Source: Poa pratensis (taxonomy: Eukaryota > Streptophyta > Magnoliopsida > Poales > Poaceae). From it: DNA of 64,000 bases. Under the pieces are notes generated by a model that was not told the origin of the DNA, made no database searches, and worked only from the letters and a program-made list of their open reading frames with translations. Of this stretch, positions 34,706 to 46,430 are shown piece by piece; the first letter of the stretch is position 1, and each line of letters begins with the position of its first letter. The translations under genes were made by a program, and so were the position numbers. Where the stretch lies: assembly GCA_947311845.1 (NCBI GenBank), contig CAMZMU010000123.1:14814079-14878078 (forward strand). Reading direction: 5' to 3'.

Positions 34706-36088
34706 GAGATAATAGCGTAAACATACCACTTTTCTAGCAAAATTTACCGATTGATACCACTCGGTGTCTAAATCGCATTTTGGTACCACATTTTTTCCAG
34801 GTTTTCTCATTTTGCCCAAATGGTGCTCTGATTCAATTTAGACAGCGAATCTGACTGCCCGGGCCCACCCGTAAGGTGACGTGGCACAAGCAGTGACAGT
34901 TTCTGACCCGGTCCCACGTGTCAGCCCAATTAAACAAATAAAAATCTGAGAAAAAATGAAAAAATCTGAGAAAATAAATTATATGGGGAGGTGGACGATG
35001 GGGCCCACTTGTCAGCCTCTACATATCAAACATCTAAATATAGAAAAAAAGGCAAATCAACCGTCCTCTCCCGAGCTGAAGCTCCGTTCGCCGGCGACCG
35101 GCGCCGCCGTTTCCAGCTTCTCGCCGCGTGGCCTTCTGCTCGCGACCGACATGGGGCGGAGGTGCGGCGCCTGGCCTGGGCCCGCCGGCGGCGCGCGGGG
35201 CACGATGAGTGGGCCGCACGGGGCGTGGGAATCTCGATGGCAGCGCGGCGGCCGGGGGGTGCGGCGGCCAGGGCTCGGCACCGCGCGGGCCAGGGTCTCC
35301 GGGACGCGGAGGAGGGTCGCCGGGGGACGCGGAGCAGGGTCTCCGGGACGCGGAGCCAGGCGCGGCCGGGGCGCCACGGCCGGCCGAGATGGCGGCGCAC
35401 GCTGGGGACGGAGTTGGCCGGACGCCGGCCATCTCCGCGAGCGCGAGGGCCAGCAGCGCGGCGTCGTGGTCGGGCCGGTTCTGGGCGCGCACGGGGTGCG
35501 CCTTCGACGACGGCACCTCCGGCGGCAAGTGCGCCACGGGCGACTGCGGCAGCGGCGAGGTGGAGTGCCACGGCGCTCGGGCCCTGGCCCGCGAGCACGC
35601 GCGGCAACGCGACGCGGCCGGAGTGCACGCGCGGCGAGCAGGCGGGCGACGGCGAGCGCGCCTCGGCCGGCAAGGACGCGCGGCGACGCGACGCGGCCGG
35701 CAAGCTGCTCTGGGCGCTGCTCCCTGGGCGCCATCCGTGGCCCCCTGCTGGCCGCTGCAGATTTTTCTTTTTTAGAATTTTTTTTAGATTTTTTTAGAAT
35801 TTCTTAGGCAAGATTCTCTTTTTTAGAATTTTTTTTATTTTCTTAGATTTTTCTATTTATTTAATTGGGCTGACATGTGGGGCCCGCTCGAAGACTGTCA
35901 CCGACTTGCCACGTCATCCTGTCAGGTGGGCCCACCCCGTCAGAACGGCTGTCTAAATCGAATCAGCGAGCGATTTGGGCAAAATGAGAAATCCTGGAAA
36001 AAATATGGTACCAAAATGCGATTTAGACACCGAGTGGTACTAATCGTTAAATTTTGCTAGAAAAGTGGTATGTTTTCGCTATTATCTC
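34706..36088. mobile_element. Pack-MULE-like element in the F-box exon
   Basis: A perfect 9-base target duplication GTTCCAGGC (34697-34705 and 36089-36097) flanks long terminal inverted repeats that begin GAGATAATAGCG and stay similar for roughly 200 bases. The interior (about 35080-35760) is strongly GC-rich against AT-rich ends and carries a thaumatin-like gene fragment. No transposase is present. Confidence 0.92.
35448..35573 (+). pseudogene. Captured thaumatin-like protein (PR-5 family) fragment
   Basis: In the frame running 35209-35775 the segment ASWSGRFWARTGCAFDDG, then GGKCATGDCGSGEVECHG, matches the conserved N-terminal part of plant thaumatin-like proteins (SGRFWARTGC, CATGDCG). 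Signal peptide, acidic-cleft residues and C-terminal cysteines are missing. Surrounding GC-rich sequence may come from other loci. It lies in the same orientation as the interrupted F-box gene. It is a fragment, not a functional PR-5 protein. Confidence 0.7.
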
Positions 36089-36840
36089 GTTCCAGGCGTC
36101 AGGATATTGGCCTTCAAGGTTAATTTTGGTGTAAAAAAGGAGGTCAAGATGCTGGTGGCCTTCCTCAGATGCTTTCCCAACGTTGAGACGCTGCACATCG
36201 AGGTGAAATCCTTGTAGTATCCGATGCAATTATTCAGTCAGTTATTTGGCACTCATATATACCACTATTTATTAGCAATGGAAGATCATCGCTTCATCTT
36301 GCACGATCCATCTCTAATTAACCATCTACTGATATGATGTTTCAGTCTTTAACTCAACCTACTGGAAGGAACCATGCCAAGTTCTGGCAGGAGGTCTCTA
36401 CTATTAAATGCATCAAGTCGCACGTCAAGAAGATGGTTATCCATGAATATAGAGGGGATCAAAATGAACTCGAATTCCTTGGGTTCATTTCCGGGAAAGC
36501 GCGTAAGCTACAGACTTTGGATGTTCTTCTAAACAGAGAGAGTCTTACTTCGGTGGCTAAGGCGGCATGGATGACAAACAAGCTGGTGGGTCTCTCACGT
36601 GAAGCATGGAGATCTGATTGTATGATGAAGGTGCTAGGCCCTAAATATCAAAATGATTGGAGCATTCAGAAGGCATATGATCTTACTATTGAGGACCCTT
36701 TTACTGGTGAACTCAAGCGCTTACCTATATATTTGCATGATCCAGAACCTTTTTTTGGGGGGGGGGGGCGGGGGGATCTTTTACTGTTCTACCTACAAGG
36801 TGGCGCTGTTAAGTTTAGAGGCAAGTATGTCTGTTCTTAA

Positions 36841-37992
36841 CAAAGAACATGGAGACTACAACTAGACATGAGTATCTCGAAGTGCTGAAGCTAGTTCTAT
36901 TATGCTTCATTCAAAAACCTGCAGAGGCATTGTTTAGTTTGTAGGCAAGTGTCCTTTTTTCTTGACATTAAGTATTTCTGTTCTTAACACGAAGACTTCA
37001 ACTAGAGTATGAGTATCTGGAAGTGTTGAACCTAGCTGTACTATGCTTCACTCAGAATGTACTGTTATTTACCATGTTATGCAATGCCCCTGTGTTGTTC
37101 TAATGTAGAAGACCAGTATGCTCTCTGCCTTCCGAACATAGTGCGGCTGCTTTGTAGCAATGCATATATGTTCATTTCATTTACCTCTGTACAATGGCGC
37201 ATGCGATGATCTGAATATATACAGATATAAGTGCATCACATGTGATCAGGATCAGGATGAGTAAAGGCTATACTTAGGTGTGCATGTGATTTGTGCATTG
37301 TAGCTTCTTTGCTACATATTTCTGAACATGCTTTTAGAAAAAGATTTCTGAACAATTAGGTATTGCTTCATAAACCAGGTAATTTTTACTATGGATCTAT
37401 TATGTACTATATATTCTTTACCCTAGCGTTTCAGTTAGCCTAGGCCTGTTGATTAAGTAACACGAGTAGAAAAAACCAACTGCCTTATTGCTCGCCTACC
37501 TTGAGTTAACCTGCATAAACCTCTTTTTGCCAAAAATGTAACACTTTTTTCTTCACAAAAGAAAAGAACTACAACTACAATTCTATTAATTAATTAATTC
37601 AAAAGAGCAATACAGGTGGTCAAACACAAGGCACATGACATTGGTATTAATTCGTTTTATGTAACTGGAACCATCTCCACTCTAGGAGAAGAAATCTTTA
37701 TGTAACTGGAACCATCACCGGTTTAGGAGAAGAAGCCTGGCAGTCTGACAACTAGACTATCTAGCGACGATTTCATGAGTGTAAAGCCTAATTCTACTTT
37801 CCATGTGCAGTGGTCTTCAGAAACCCTCGAGACTTCGCTACTCGGTTAACCTTTTTGGTTAAAGTGAGAACCAAGATCAAAATATATGCTATAAATATCT
37901 GTTTGACTCACGGTGAGCTAGCTAGTGTACTATTAGACTCGCTAGGGCTAGAACAATTTTTTTAGACTACACAAGAGAAGGTACCCAGAGTA
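36841..37992. other. Downstream flank of F-box gene 1
   Basis: AT-rich 3' flank. An imperfect repeat of about 70 bases occurs at 36855-36915 and 36985-37050 (ACTAGA..ATGAGTATCT and GCTTCA). No gene is seen. Confidence 0.4.
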
Positions 37993-39008
37993 CTACCTCC
38001 GATCCATATTAGTGGGCACAACTTTGTCTAGATACACATGTATCTAGTCTAAATATTTAACTAGATACATATGAATTTGAGAAAATTCCTTATATGACAC
38101 TCCCTTAAAATCATGTTCCTTATTTGACACCGATGAAATTTTTCTTCCCTATATGGACTCTTCTCAAAAATTCTTTCCCTATATGACACTCTAGTGTATT
38201 TTGTTCACCAAAGAGATATAAAAAGACCTTTTTACCCCTGGTGCATAAATGTGACCAAAATACATCAAAAAAAATACCTGGCAGAGAAATATTTGTGTGG
38301 CCATAGCCCATAGCTGATTAGTACGACATAATCATAAAGCCTTCCCGTACTGTTGCATGCGTAGCAGTAGAAAAAAATTCAGCCACCATAATTGGCACCA
38401 CGGCATGTGAAGAACTCGTGTTTGCATGCGCAGTAGTAAAAAAAATCAGCTGCGATAGTGGGGCCCACCGAATGTAAAGGACTTGTCTTTGCAACTTTGC
38501 ATGCGTACTACAGTAAAAAGGAAAACAGCCAGGAAAAAAACAGTGGACACCACATGACGGAGCCGTTCGGAAAGAGGTGCGCGCAGTGGGAGAAGGACGA
38601 TCGGTCGGATGATTGTACACGTTTTCCATTTACACAGCAGTTCTTCTCGTATAGATGTTCCAAACAGTTGATTTAATATTTCTGTTAAAAAACAATCGAT
38701 TTAACAATATCTTTTTAATAATCCGATGTTTAGCTATGCCTAACAAATATTTAATATTATTGCAAATATTGTCCCTACAGAATATTGGTCACATTATGCA
38801 CCAGGGTACAAAGGTCTTTTTATTCCTCTTTGTTGAACAAATTGCACTAGAGTGTCATATAGGGAAAGAAATTTTAGGGAGAGGTCATATAGGGAAGAAA
38901 ATTTTGACCGGTGTCAAATAAGAAACATAATTTTAAGAGAGTGTCATATAAGGAATTTTCTCTATGAATTTAGACAAAGCTATGCCCACTAATATGGATC
39001 AGAGGGAG
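37993..39008. mobile_element. Stowaway MITE split by a Mutator MITE
   Basis: Outer ends CTACCTCCGATCCATATTAGTG and its inverse ATATGGATCAGAGGGAG with TA duplications (37991-37992, 39009-39010). Removing the inserted element and one target copy leaves a self-complementary Stowaway of about 123 bases. Confidence 0.85.
38079..38962. mobile_element. Mutator-type MITE (884 bp) with long TIRs
   Basis: Perfect 9-base duplication TATGAATTT (38070-38078 and 38963-38971). Terminal inverted repeats begin GAGAAAATTCCTTATATGAC and stay alignable for about 180 bases, with repeated CCCTATATGACAC blocks inside each TIR. The interior has no coding capacity. Confidence 0.9.
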
Positions 39009-39210
39009 TACCATATTTCATCAGCGCTTGAGTTTGGTACAGATACTAAAACAGTAAGTTAGGAGTTTAACCAGTTAACCAGGTCATCAACAATTAATCG
39101 ACTCCCGTGATTGTATCGCCACAAGTAAAAACCAGGTAAACAGCAGAATGAGCCTGAAATCTCAAAATTTCAGACTATCAGACACACACGAGGCCCTTTT
39201 CATATAATTA

Positions 39211-42180
39211 CTAGGTAAATTTGCGCGGCGATGCCGCGCGTGTGTGGGTAAAATTCAAAGTTGGAAATGCGGGCATTTAAATTTGTTGAATTCTTAGAAA
39301 TTAATGAAGCTGAAAGAGAGTTTACGTCTAAAAGTTTGTTTAGATTTTGAAATTTGGTTAAAATGGGAAGTTATGTACATTCGAGTTCTTTTTACGTGTG
39401 TGGAATGTGTAGGTTTGTAAGGTATATATAATTTTGAAATATGTAAGTTTGTACGTCGCGGATGTGTGGTATGATTTTGGAGGCATGTGGATGCTTGAAA
39501 TATTTATTTTTTGAAACTTGGTCAGCTGAACGCGGCAAATGGCTCACGTGTTTTTGAATTTGATTTTGAAAATGACGGTGTTCTAAAGTTGTCTAAGTTT
39601 GGAAGTCATTGAAATTTTTAAATAATTTCGTTTTAAAAATGGTCGGGCTTTGGAGGTTGCTCAAATCTGGAAATTATTGCAACTCAATTTCTTTTTTTTT
39701 TACGTGAAAATGCTTTGGAATAGTTAGCATTTTTTTGAGTGCTTTCACACGTTTTAGAGCACCGTTAAATGTTTAGCAAATTGTAATGTTTGTATATGTT
39801 TGTATTTTATCGAAATATTTGTGTGAGTTTCAAAATTGAAGGATGTACAGTACATGAGCATTTTTTAAAGCCAATCTGTAATTAGAGGAAATTCACTTGG
39901 ATTTTGTGATAACATCCTTCAAAATAGAGTAGTGAAGTGCCATAAATATTTATTATTTGAATTCTATAATTAGGGGGAATGCATTATGTGAGATATATAT
40001 ATTTTAGGGTATCTTTTTTTTTCTTTAGCAAATTGAATTTTTCAAATGTGTTGTATGTTTTTTTTTTGTAAGGATTTTTGATATAGTTTTAAAATTTTAA
40101 ATATTCGAATTTTGATTTTGGTCATATGTCATGATTTTCCAATGGTTTCTGTGTGTTAATGAAATTGGTTAAATAGGATGGCCCTACATGGTGGAATTTG
40201 GACAGTTCGTGAAGTTGTTTCTGAAAAGAAAAAGAATATGACATGGGGGTCCATGCATTATTGTAGTTAGTAGATTGTTTGGAAATTAGTTTTAAAATTA
40301 GTTTTTTTTTTTTTTTGCTGGAGGAAGAATTATTTTGGGAAAATATTTTACTGTTTTTAATGATATTTATGATTTCTATTATATTTTGTTTGGAAGATTG
40401 TTGTAAATAACAATTCAAAAGATTTTTTATTTTGTGATATTGGTGGAATTTACTTTGAATTTTTTTTTTGGAACGTAATAAAAAAATCTTTGGAGGTAGA
40501 AGATTGTTGTAAATAACAGGTAAAAAGTTTTTAATTTCGTTATATTGGTGGAATCTACTTTGAATTTAAATTTTTTTTTTTTTTGTGATATTGGTGGAAT
40601 CTACATTGGAACTTTTCTGGAACGTATTGGAAATATTGTTTTTATTTTTTATTTTTATTTTTTTGTGATATGTGATATACGTGCTTTTGCACATGCACGT
40701 GACACCATAAATCGCTGAAATCACACTACAATATACTACAATACTATGTAAAGGATTAATTGAACAGTGTAACAAATTAGTTACCAAGATTGGACAGATC
40801 CAAGGTTGAGCGGGCAGACATGCAAGCAACGCTATGCATAAGCAATAATCGGATGATCAAGCCAGCCTCGCCTAGCGTGCATGCAGTTTAATCACCTAAT
40901 ATGCATGTAGTCTAATCACCTGAGATTTATTCGGTGGATATAGGCAAACTGGGTGCTGCAGTAAAAAGAGATGACTGCACAATGGAGATTAGAATACAGC
41001 ACTCGTGGGTACTGTGTAGAGGAAGGCAAAAATTAAATTCGCTACTGCCGTCTCACGTGGCGGCGCATCGCGCATGGAAAGACGGAAGTGATCTTTGCCG
41101 GCTTTCCGTGTCAACTCAACTCATGGATACTTGCCGGCTTTTCTCCACCGCCTCCCGCGCCTCCACCGCAGCACGGAAAGGCCGGAAGGAAGAGGCGGCA
41201 CGGGAGACGGCAACGGGGAGGCGAACACGGCGCTAGGAGGCGGAATTGGAAGGCGGAAAGGCGGAAGCCCAAAGGCGGAACGTTTAGGGAAAGAACTATT
41301 CGGGAAATTGTATTTTCCTTCAAATTTTGGACGTTTTGTTTGAAATATTTTTAAATTGTAGTTCGAAAGATATGGATTTAAAAAAATTTAGGATCTTCTG
41401 TAATTGCTAAAATGTTGGCAGTGGGCCCCACATGCAGGTTGTTTATTAATTGGAAATATTTTTTATGGAAATTTCAGAAAATCTGGAAGGGGACCCGTGC
41501 TGATGTCATATAATGACGTCATCAATGGCGCTGGCGGCCATGTCGCGCATAGAGGAGTCGAAGGAGGGCGAGCAGGGCATCGCGCGTACGCGCGTTTAAC
41601 GCGCCGGCGTGCGGCGGCCCGGATGGTGGCGGAGCTGCAGCGAAATGGTCGCCGGAATCGTCAGGATCGACGGCGGCAACCGACGGCCGGAGGCGACGAA
41701 GAAGGACACGGCGACGGCGATTCCGGCCATCCCGGAAGACGTTTCTCGGGGAGGAGGTGCAGGGCACGTCGGTGAAGCTCGCCGTGCTGTCCGATTCGAG
41801 CGGGGAGGGGCGGAACGGCGGCGTCGCGTGTCGGCGGCCGGAGGCGACCTCCGCGCCGCGCGGGAAGAGAGAGAGGGTACGGGGGGATTTGCTGACGCTT
41901 TTACAAAAAAAGTCCTTGTGCTTTTCTGAAATCATAAATAAGTCCTTTACTGCGTTGGAATCTGGATTGCGGAGCAATTTCTCGCCTTGCGAGTTTGTTT
42001 CTGCAAAATGGTCTGGGGGCGACGTGGAGCAGTCGCGAGGATCGTTGGATTGGCGACGGACTGCCTAGATCGCAGCGGGGCACTGTTACCCTGTAGCGGG
42101 GCACAGTAAAACAGTGCCCCGCTGCGGTGGCTCGCTCTGGGGGCTCAAATTCCAGCGGCTTTAATATAGTTATATTATCT
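39211..42180 (-). mobile_element. Second Helitron, minus orientation (5' end approximate)
   Basis: On the minus strand the 3' terminus has the hairpin GCGCGGC-ATC-GCCGCGC followed by AAATTTACCTAG and then host T, nearly the same as the Helitron at 28387, so the two belong to one family. The 5' end is not fixed: a TATAGATAATATAAC stretch near 42180 is plausible because an ACTGTAG/ACAGT-rich zone precedes it, as in the first Helitron's 5' region. Interior: AT-rich 39250-40900, then GC-rich exon-like DNA 41050-42060 of unknown origin. No Rep/helicase is seen. Confidence 0.65.
42071..42126. repeat. 17-bp perfect inverted repeat (hairpin) in the Helitron
   Basis: CGCAGCGGGGCACTGTT at 42071-42087 is the exact reverse complement of 42110-42126, with a 22-base loop that itself holds another GCGGGGCAC motif. 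It lies near the presumed Helitron 5' end. Confidence 0.85.
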
Positions 42181-43383
42181 ATAATGTCAAGTCATCAACA
42201 ACAGACGAACACATGCAATAGTCTGGGGCGAAAAGAACAGGTGTGAAGCATATATATATCAACAAGATGTTTTTTTAATGAAAACGCTACCACCTTCTGA
42301 AGCGGCAAATGGGGCATCCGCGTTCCTGCTTACTGGAAGGAAAAACCTTCTGCTTTTATGGTGCCATACTGCCATGGTTCCCTACCTTTGAAGCTATGCT
42401 CCCTGGAAGCTATTACTGCACAAATAAGATCTGTGCAGAATTATAGACAAAGCAGGGACTTTCGTTTAGGGCTCCACTAACACAATTGCACAGAGATTTC
42501 AGGATCTTAACCAGATGAAAACACAAACGTGAGAAGCCAGTCGTATCAGTTTTATTTTCATAAATGCAGACTCGAGCAATTTAGTAACGACGACGCTCCG
42601 GAGTCGCATACAATTGCACAAAAGATGCCGGTCAGCCATGATAAAAACTCTTATGTATACCTATGTGCGCTAATAATCACTGAATATGTGTGGTTTTGCT
42701 AGATTCAGAAACTCATACAGCACGGTTGGTAAATTAACAAGATAAAATTAGGTTTAGTGCTCCATTCTATAGCACAACATAAGACAACATAAAGGCATGG
42801 CAAGTTTGAGAAATTAATAGCTAAATTATCCAATCAAACTCAAATACAAACAAAAGAATGTAGACTTTAATTAACCTTGTGTAAAATCTCACTTCAGCAA
42901 CGAAATCTAGACAGGCCCAGTAACAAAAGGAAGGTAGTAGACTCAACCCAAAGCTAACTGACTTACGCAGCAACTCCTAATATACTAGCTTGGTCAGGAA
43001 CGTCTAGCACTGGATGCTGCAGCGAGAAAGAAGAAGCAGAGAACTACCTAGCATTTGTAATCCTGATCACCATGATGCACAAGATAACGCATCAGCCTAG
43101 CTCCATGTTACAACTCTCATCATCTGAGCATATTAAAATTAATGGAGTGCCATCCTATAAAAACAAAGAAAAACATGCTAGAAAACAGGCAGACGTTAAC
43201 AAGGCAGAGAGATATGCATTAGTAACATGATCGATCACATCATGTATTGAGTGAACCAAAGGACTGCTAGCTTCAACACTTTCAGATACTCATACAGTCA
43301 TGCTAGTATAAAGATTCATGCCTTGGTTAAGAACTACATAGATGTCTTAAAAGACTCGGATCACCGAAAATATATAGCCAACC
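42181..43383. other. Downstream flank of F-box gene 2
   Basis: No gene is recognised. It probably includes the 3' untranslated region of the minus-strand F-box gene. Confidence 0.35.
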
Positions 43384-45066
43384 TCAGGTTGACGATTTAA
43401 AAGGGTCAGCAACAGTAAGGTCAGACGCTTTCCGGAAGCTCCACCTCCAAACGTTCTGCAATTTAGGCCCTAGCACCAGGACTATACATTTCTCACAAGC
43501 CCATGGTGCATAGCCGTGATCCTTCAACTTGTACGTCAGCCTATTCGTCTCGTCCTCCGAAGCAAATTTTTCTTGAGTCAGCACGACCAGCAAAGCCTGC
43601 AGCTGCTGCGCGCTCCTGGAAATGAACTTAATGAACTCAAATTCACTCTGGCCACCGCTGAATTCTTTGAGATACACATACTTGACGTGTGACTTGAGGC
43701 AGTAAATAGGACTGATCTCCCTCCAGAACTTGGCAAGGTTCGGTCTAGAGGGTCCATCGGCTGCAACAGACTGGAAAATTAACAGTTCAATAACAGATGT
43801 ACCACGCAGGAGAAGAATCAATTAGTCTTCTGTTTCTAACGATGACTGAAGGAGTAGCTGTGGAATATACACTGGGTCTCACCTGGATATGCAGCGTCTC
43901 AACATTGGGAAAGCTCCTGAGGAAGCTGGCCAGCATATTGACCTCCCTCAAGATGCCAAGATTAACCTTCAAGGCCAATATCTTGACGCTTGGAACCATG
44001 GTGCTTGGGCTCGGCATTGCGTTAGGCTGCAAGGAGGATATACTTATATGTTATATCATCTCTAGGATCTAGAATCAAGTGTACATCTTTTTTTACCAGG
44101 GAAACAATTATACATGATTGCCAACTCCCCATCGAGAGTGATGGAATTGTGGAAAGTTATTACCTTGATGACCGTGTCACCGATCTGCAACTGATGAATA
44201 CTTGGCTCCAAGTAACCAAGCACCCGCAGCTTGGGTGCACCAAAAATCTTGACCTTCACCTGACCATTGTAACCAGATCCACGAAGACTTTCAAAAAGGA
44301 TGAGCCGCTCCAGCAGCGGGGCATCCACCACGACGACCCCGTCGTCCACCATGGACAACCAGAGGAGCACGCAAGACAGGCTTTTGCTGCGTAGGTGGAC
44401 GCGGTCGGGCGTCTGGTTGAACATGAGCGCGAGGGTCTCCAGAGACGGGCTGCAGGCGAGCATGTAGTCGAGGTCGTCCCCGGCGGTGATGGTGGTTGCG
44501 AACAGGGAGAGCTCCCGGAGGTGGGGGAACACGTCGGCGCCGCGGCGGAGGCCGGCGGTACTCGGGAGCGTCCAGAAGCCCAGGAAGAGGCGCTGGAGCG
44601 AGGCGCAGCGGAAGATGTCGGCAGGGAGGGGCAGGGTGTCGGCGGTGGGGTCGCCGACGTTGTCGATGAGGACGAGGTCCTCGACACCCTTGGATGCGAG
44701 GAGGCGTGGCCACTGGGCGAGCATACGCTCGTGGTAGGCGAACCTGCAGCGGGCGAGGGTGACGGCGCGGAAGGGCCCCGGGTGATTGGCGAGGACGCGG
44801 GCGACCGCGGAGCGGGGAACGTCGGCGTCGCGGAGCACGAGCGGTGTGGAGCGCCAGAGGTGGCGCCACCGGATGGCGAGGCAAGCGGTTCGGGCGGCGT
44901 CTTTGGCGGGGAGGCGAGAGACGATGTTGCGGAGGAGGTAGTCGGGGAGGGCGCTGACGCGGTCCTCGCCGTCGTAGCCCGCGGCGGCGGAGAGGAAGGA
45001 GGACCTTGCCAGGGCGTGCGCCCCGCCGGGGAACCACCCCAAGACATCCTCGATGATGGTGGCCAT
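43384..45066 (-). CDS. F-box/LRR/FBD protein 2
   Basis: Three exons on the minus strand: 45066-44164 (301 codons), 44026-43883 (48 codons) and 43770-43384 (129 codons with stop). All introns have GT/AG ends, giving 477 residues. The frame extends upstream to 45171, but the ATG at 45066 aligns with the start of the paralog at 33616. The F-box is near residues 35-75 ([20 protein letters not shown]), LRR-like repeats follow, and the FBD region is in exon 3 ([21 protein letters not shown]). It would act as the substrate receptor of an SCF E3 ligase; the target is unknown. It is intact, unlike its convergent paralog. Exon 1 is far richer in GC than exons 2 and 3, a gradient common in grass genes. 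Confidence 0.88.
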
Positions 45067-45334
45067 GGCCGGAGTGAAGTGGGGACTGGAGTGGGGTGGA
45101 GCCGTGGAGGTGCGGCGCTGCAATGTGGCAAGGGAAAATAGCCTAGGGATTCCGCTGGGCCAATTAATCAAGTTTCCTCACGGGCCCATTCGATCGATGG
45201 AAGTATAGAACGAATGTTCTTTCTTTCTTTCTTTTTTTGAAAGAGAACGAATGTTCTTTCGATTATTTTAACTTGACCGGCTTTGTTCTTCGAGATCAAA
45301 AGCTCTACGGGTTACCAGCGCAGAACAATAAGCT

Positions 45335-46030
45335 TGGCAGCAGCAGCAACAACATTTTTTTTCCCAAGTAAATTGGGTTAAGCTAGATATGAAACCCACG
45401 GCGAAATTTATGAAAACGTAAAAGAGAAAAACAAAAAAACAAAAAACAAAATATAAAAGAGAAAATCAAGTTTCGGGCACATGGATTGTTGATTTCCATG
45501 CAACCGTATCAAAAGCGAAATCTCTGGGTACATTTCAGTCCTTCAACTCCCTTTTAACCGCCTCCTCCCATGTCAATTTTGGTCGTCCTCTACCCCTCTT
45601 TGTATTATCTATTTCCCTTAGAATCCCGCTATTAACCGGTGCTTCCGACAGCCTCCGTTGGACATGTCCAAACCATCTCAGGCTGTGTTGGACCAGCTTT
45701 TCTTCAATCGACAGTATTCCTACCCTCTCACGTATCACATTGTTCCTGATTCAGTCCTTCCTTGCGTGTCCACACATCCATCTAGGCGTAAGCATCTCCG
45801 CGACAATCATTTGTTGAATATGTTGTCGGCCAGCATTCTGCTCCATAAAGCATGGCATGTTTGACTGTCGTCTTATAAAACTTAGCTTTTAACTTTTGTG
45901 GGACCTTCTTGTCGCATAGGATACCAATAAAACAACAAGCTTGACAATGTAGGTTTTTTGTAGACATTGTACAGATACGGACGCTACGTATGCATACATC
46001 TCGGGGAATACTGTTTTTGAGGAAAAGCAT
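45335..46030 (-). mobile_element. LINE remnant (3' part of ORF2, RTE-like)
   Basis: Minus-strand frames give KKVPQKLKAKFYKTTVKHAM, then LYGAECW (45782-46030 frame), and EEKLVQHSLRWFGHVQRR followed by RGRGRPKLTWEEAVKRELKD (45738-45535 frame). This is the C-terminal end of a plant LINE reverse transcriptase. The frames are out of register, so it is broken, and the 5' portion is absent. Downstream lies CCCAAGTAAATTGGG-type 3' sequence and a short CAA/CAG-like repeat tail near 45340-45356. Confidence 0.8.
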
Positions 46031-46260
46031 TTACAAAGTCTTAAAAAATATAGAACTATCTTTCTCGATTTGTTTTTAAAAAATATTATGTGATTTTTTT
46101 TCTAGTATCCGTGAGTTTTGTTATGATGTCTGGAAAATTTGAGGCCATTACTACATTGGTAGACTGCAAGAATATTCATGTGGCCATGTCGGCTACACAC
46201 TTCTTGAGACAGGCCCAGATCAGATAACAAGAAGGCATATTGTTGGCCCACATTAAATAA
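46031..46260. other. Short unassigned stretch
   Basis: Nothing recognised. Confidence 0.3.
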
Positions 46261-46430
46261 TCATGCCTCTTCCTCGCTATTTATATCTCGCCATTCGTTC
46301 TCAGGGTTTCCCTTAGCGCCGCCGCTTTCCATTTTCATCAAATACTTTCAGGCTATGTTCTTTCTCCGTACCGTACTGCCATTTTCCAGAAATCTCACAT
46401 CGTTGCAACGAAGAAACAAAGGTTGGTTCA
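46261..46430 (+). promoter_or_regulatory. Possible promoter and 5' leader of the F-box gene interrupted downstream
   Basis: A TATA-like CTATTTATATC (about 46278-46288) is followed by a C/T-rich leader-like sequence (TTCTCAGGGTTTCCC) and a possible AAAG|GTTGG donor near 46421. The next plus-strand gene is the F-box pseudogene at 59168, whose ATG follows an AGCAG acceptor. The Sirevirus at 47193-58953 lies between. The link is inference only. Confidence 0.3.

Larger units (their letters stand above)
33616..36840 (+). pseudogene. F-box/LRR/FBD gene 1, exon 2 split by a MULE
   Basis: Exon 1 (33616-34545, 310 codons) has the F-box near residues 35-75 (ISALPDDLLSCIVSRLPVKD) and LRR-like segments after it. 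Exon 2 starts at 34667 and resumes at 36098-36202. Exon 3 (36346-36840) has the FBD domain. The same three-exon layout, with an equal 48-codon exon 2, occurs in the paralog at 43384-45066. F-box proteins are substrate adaptors of SCF ubiquitin ligases. A 1,383-base MULE with a 9-base duplication sits in exon 2. Reading through it gives four codons and then a stop, so the predicted product is about 327 residues with F-box and LRR but no FBD. Splicing around the insert is possible but untested. Near 36750-36770 the 3' end holds long T and G runs that make the C terminus uncertain. Confidence 0.82.

Noticed and set aside
35026..35807. Frames of 225-283 codons inside the Pack-MULE
   Set aside because: Mostly GC-driven shadow frames; only the thaumatin-like segment at 35448-35573 has protein similarity.
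38318..38676. Small frames within the Mutator MITE
   Set aside because: They lie in the interior of a short non-autonomous element and show no domain.
44395..45141. 248-codon plus-strand frame
   Set aside because: It is the antisense shadow of F-box gene 2 exon 1, whose spliced minus-strand model has an F-box and FBD domain.
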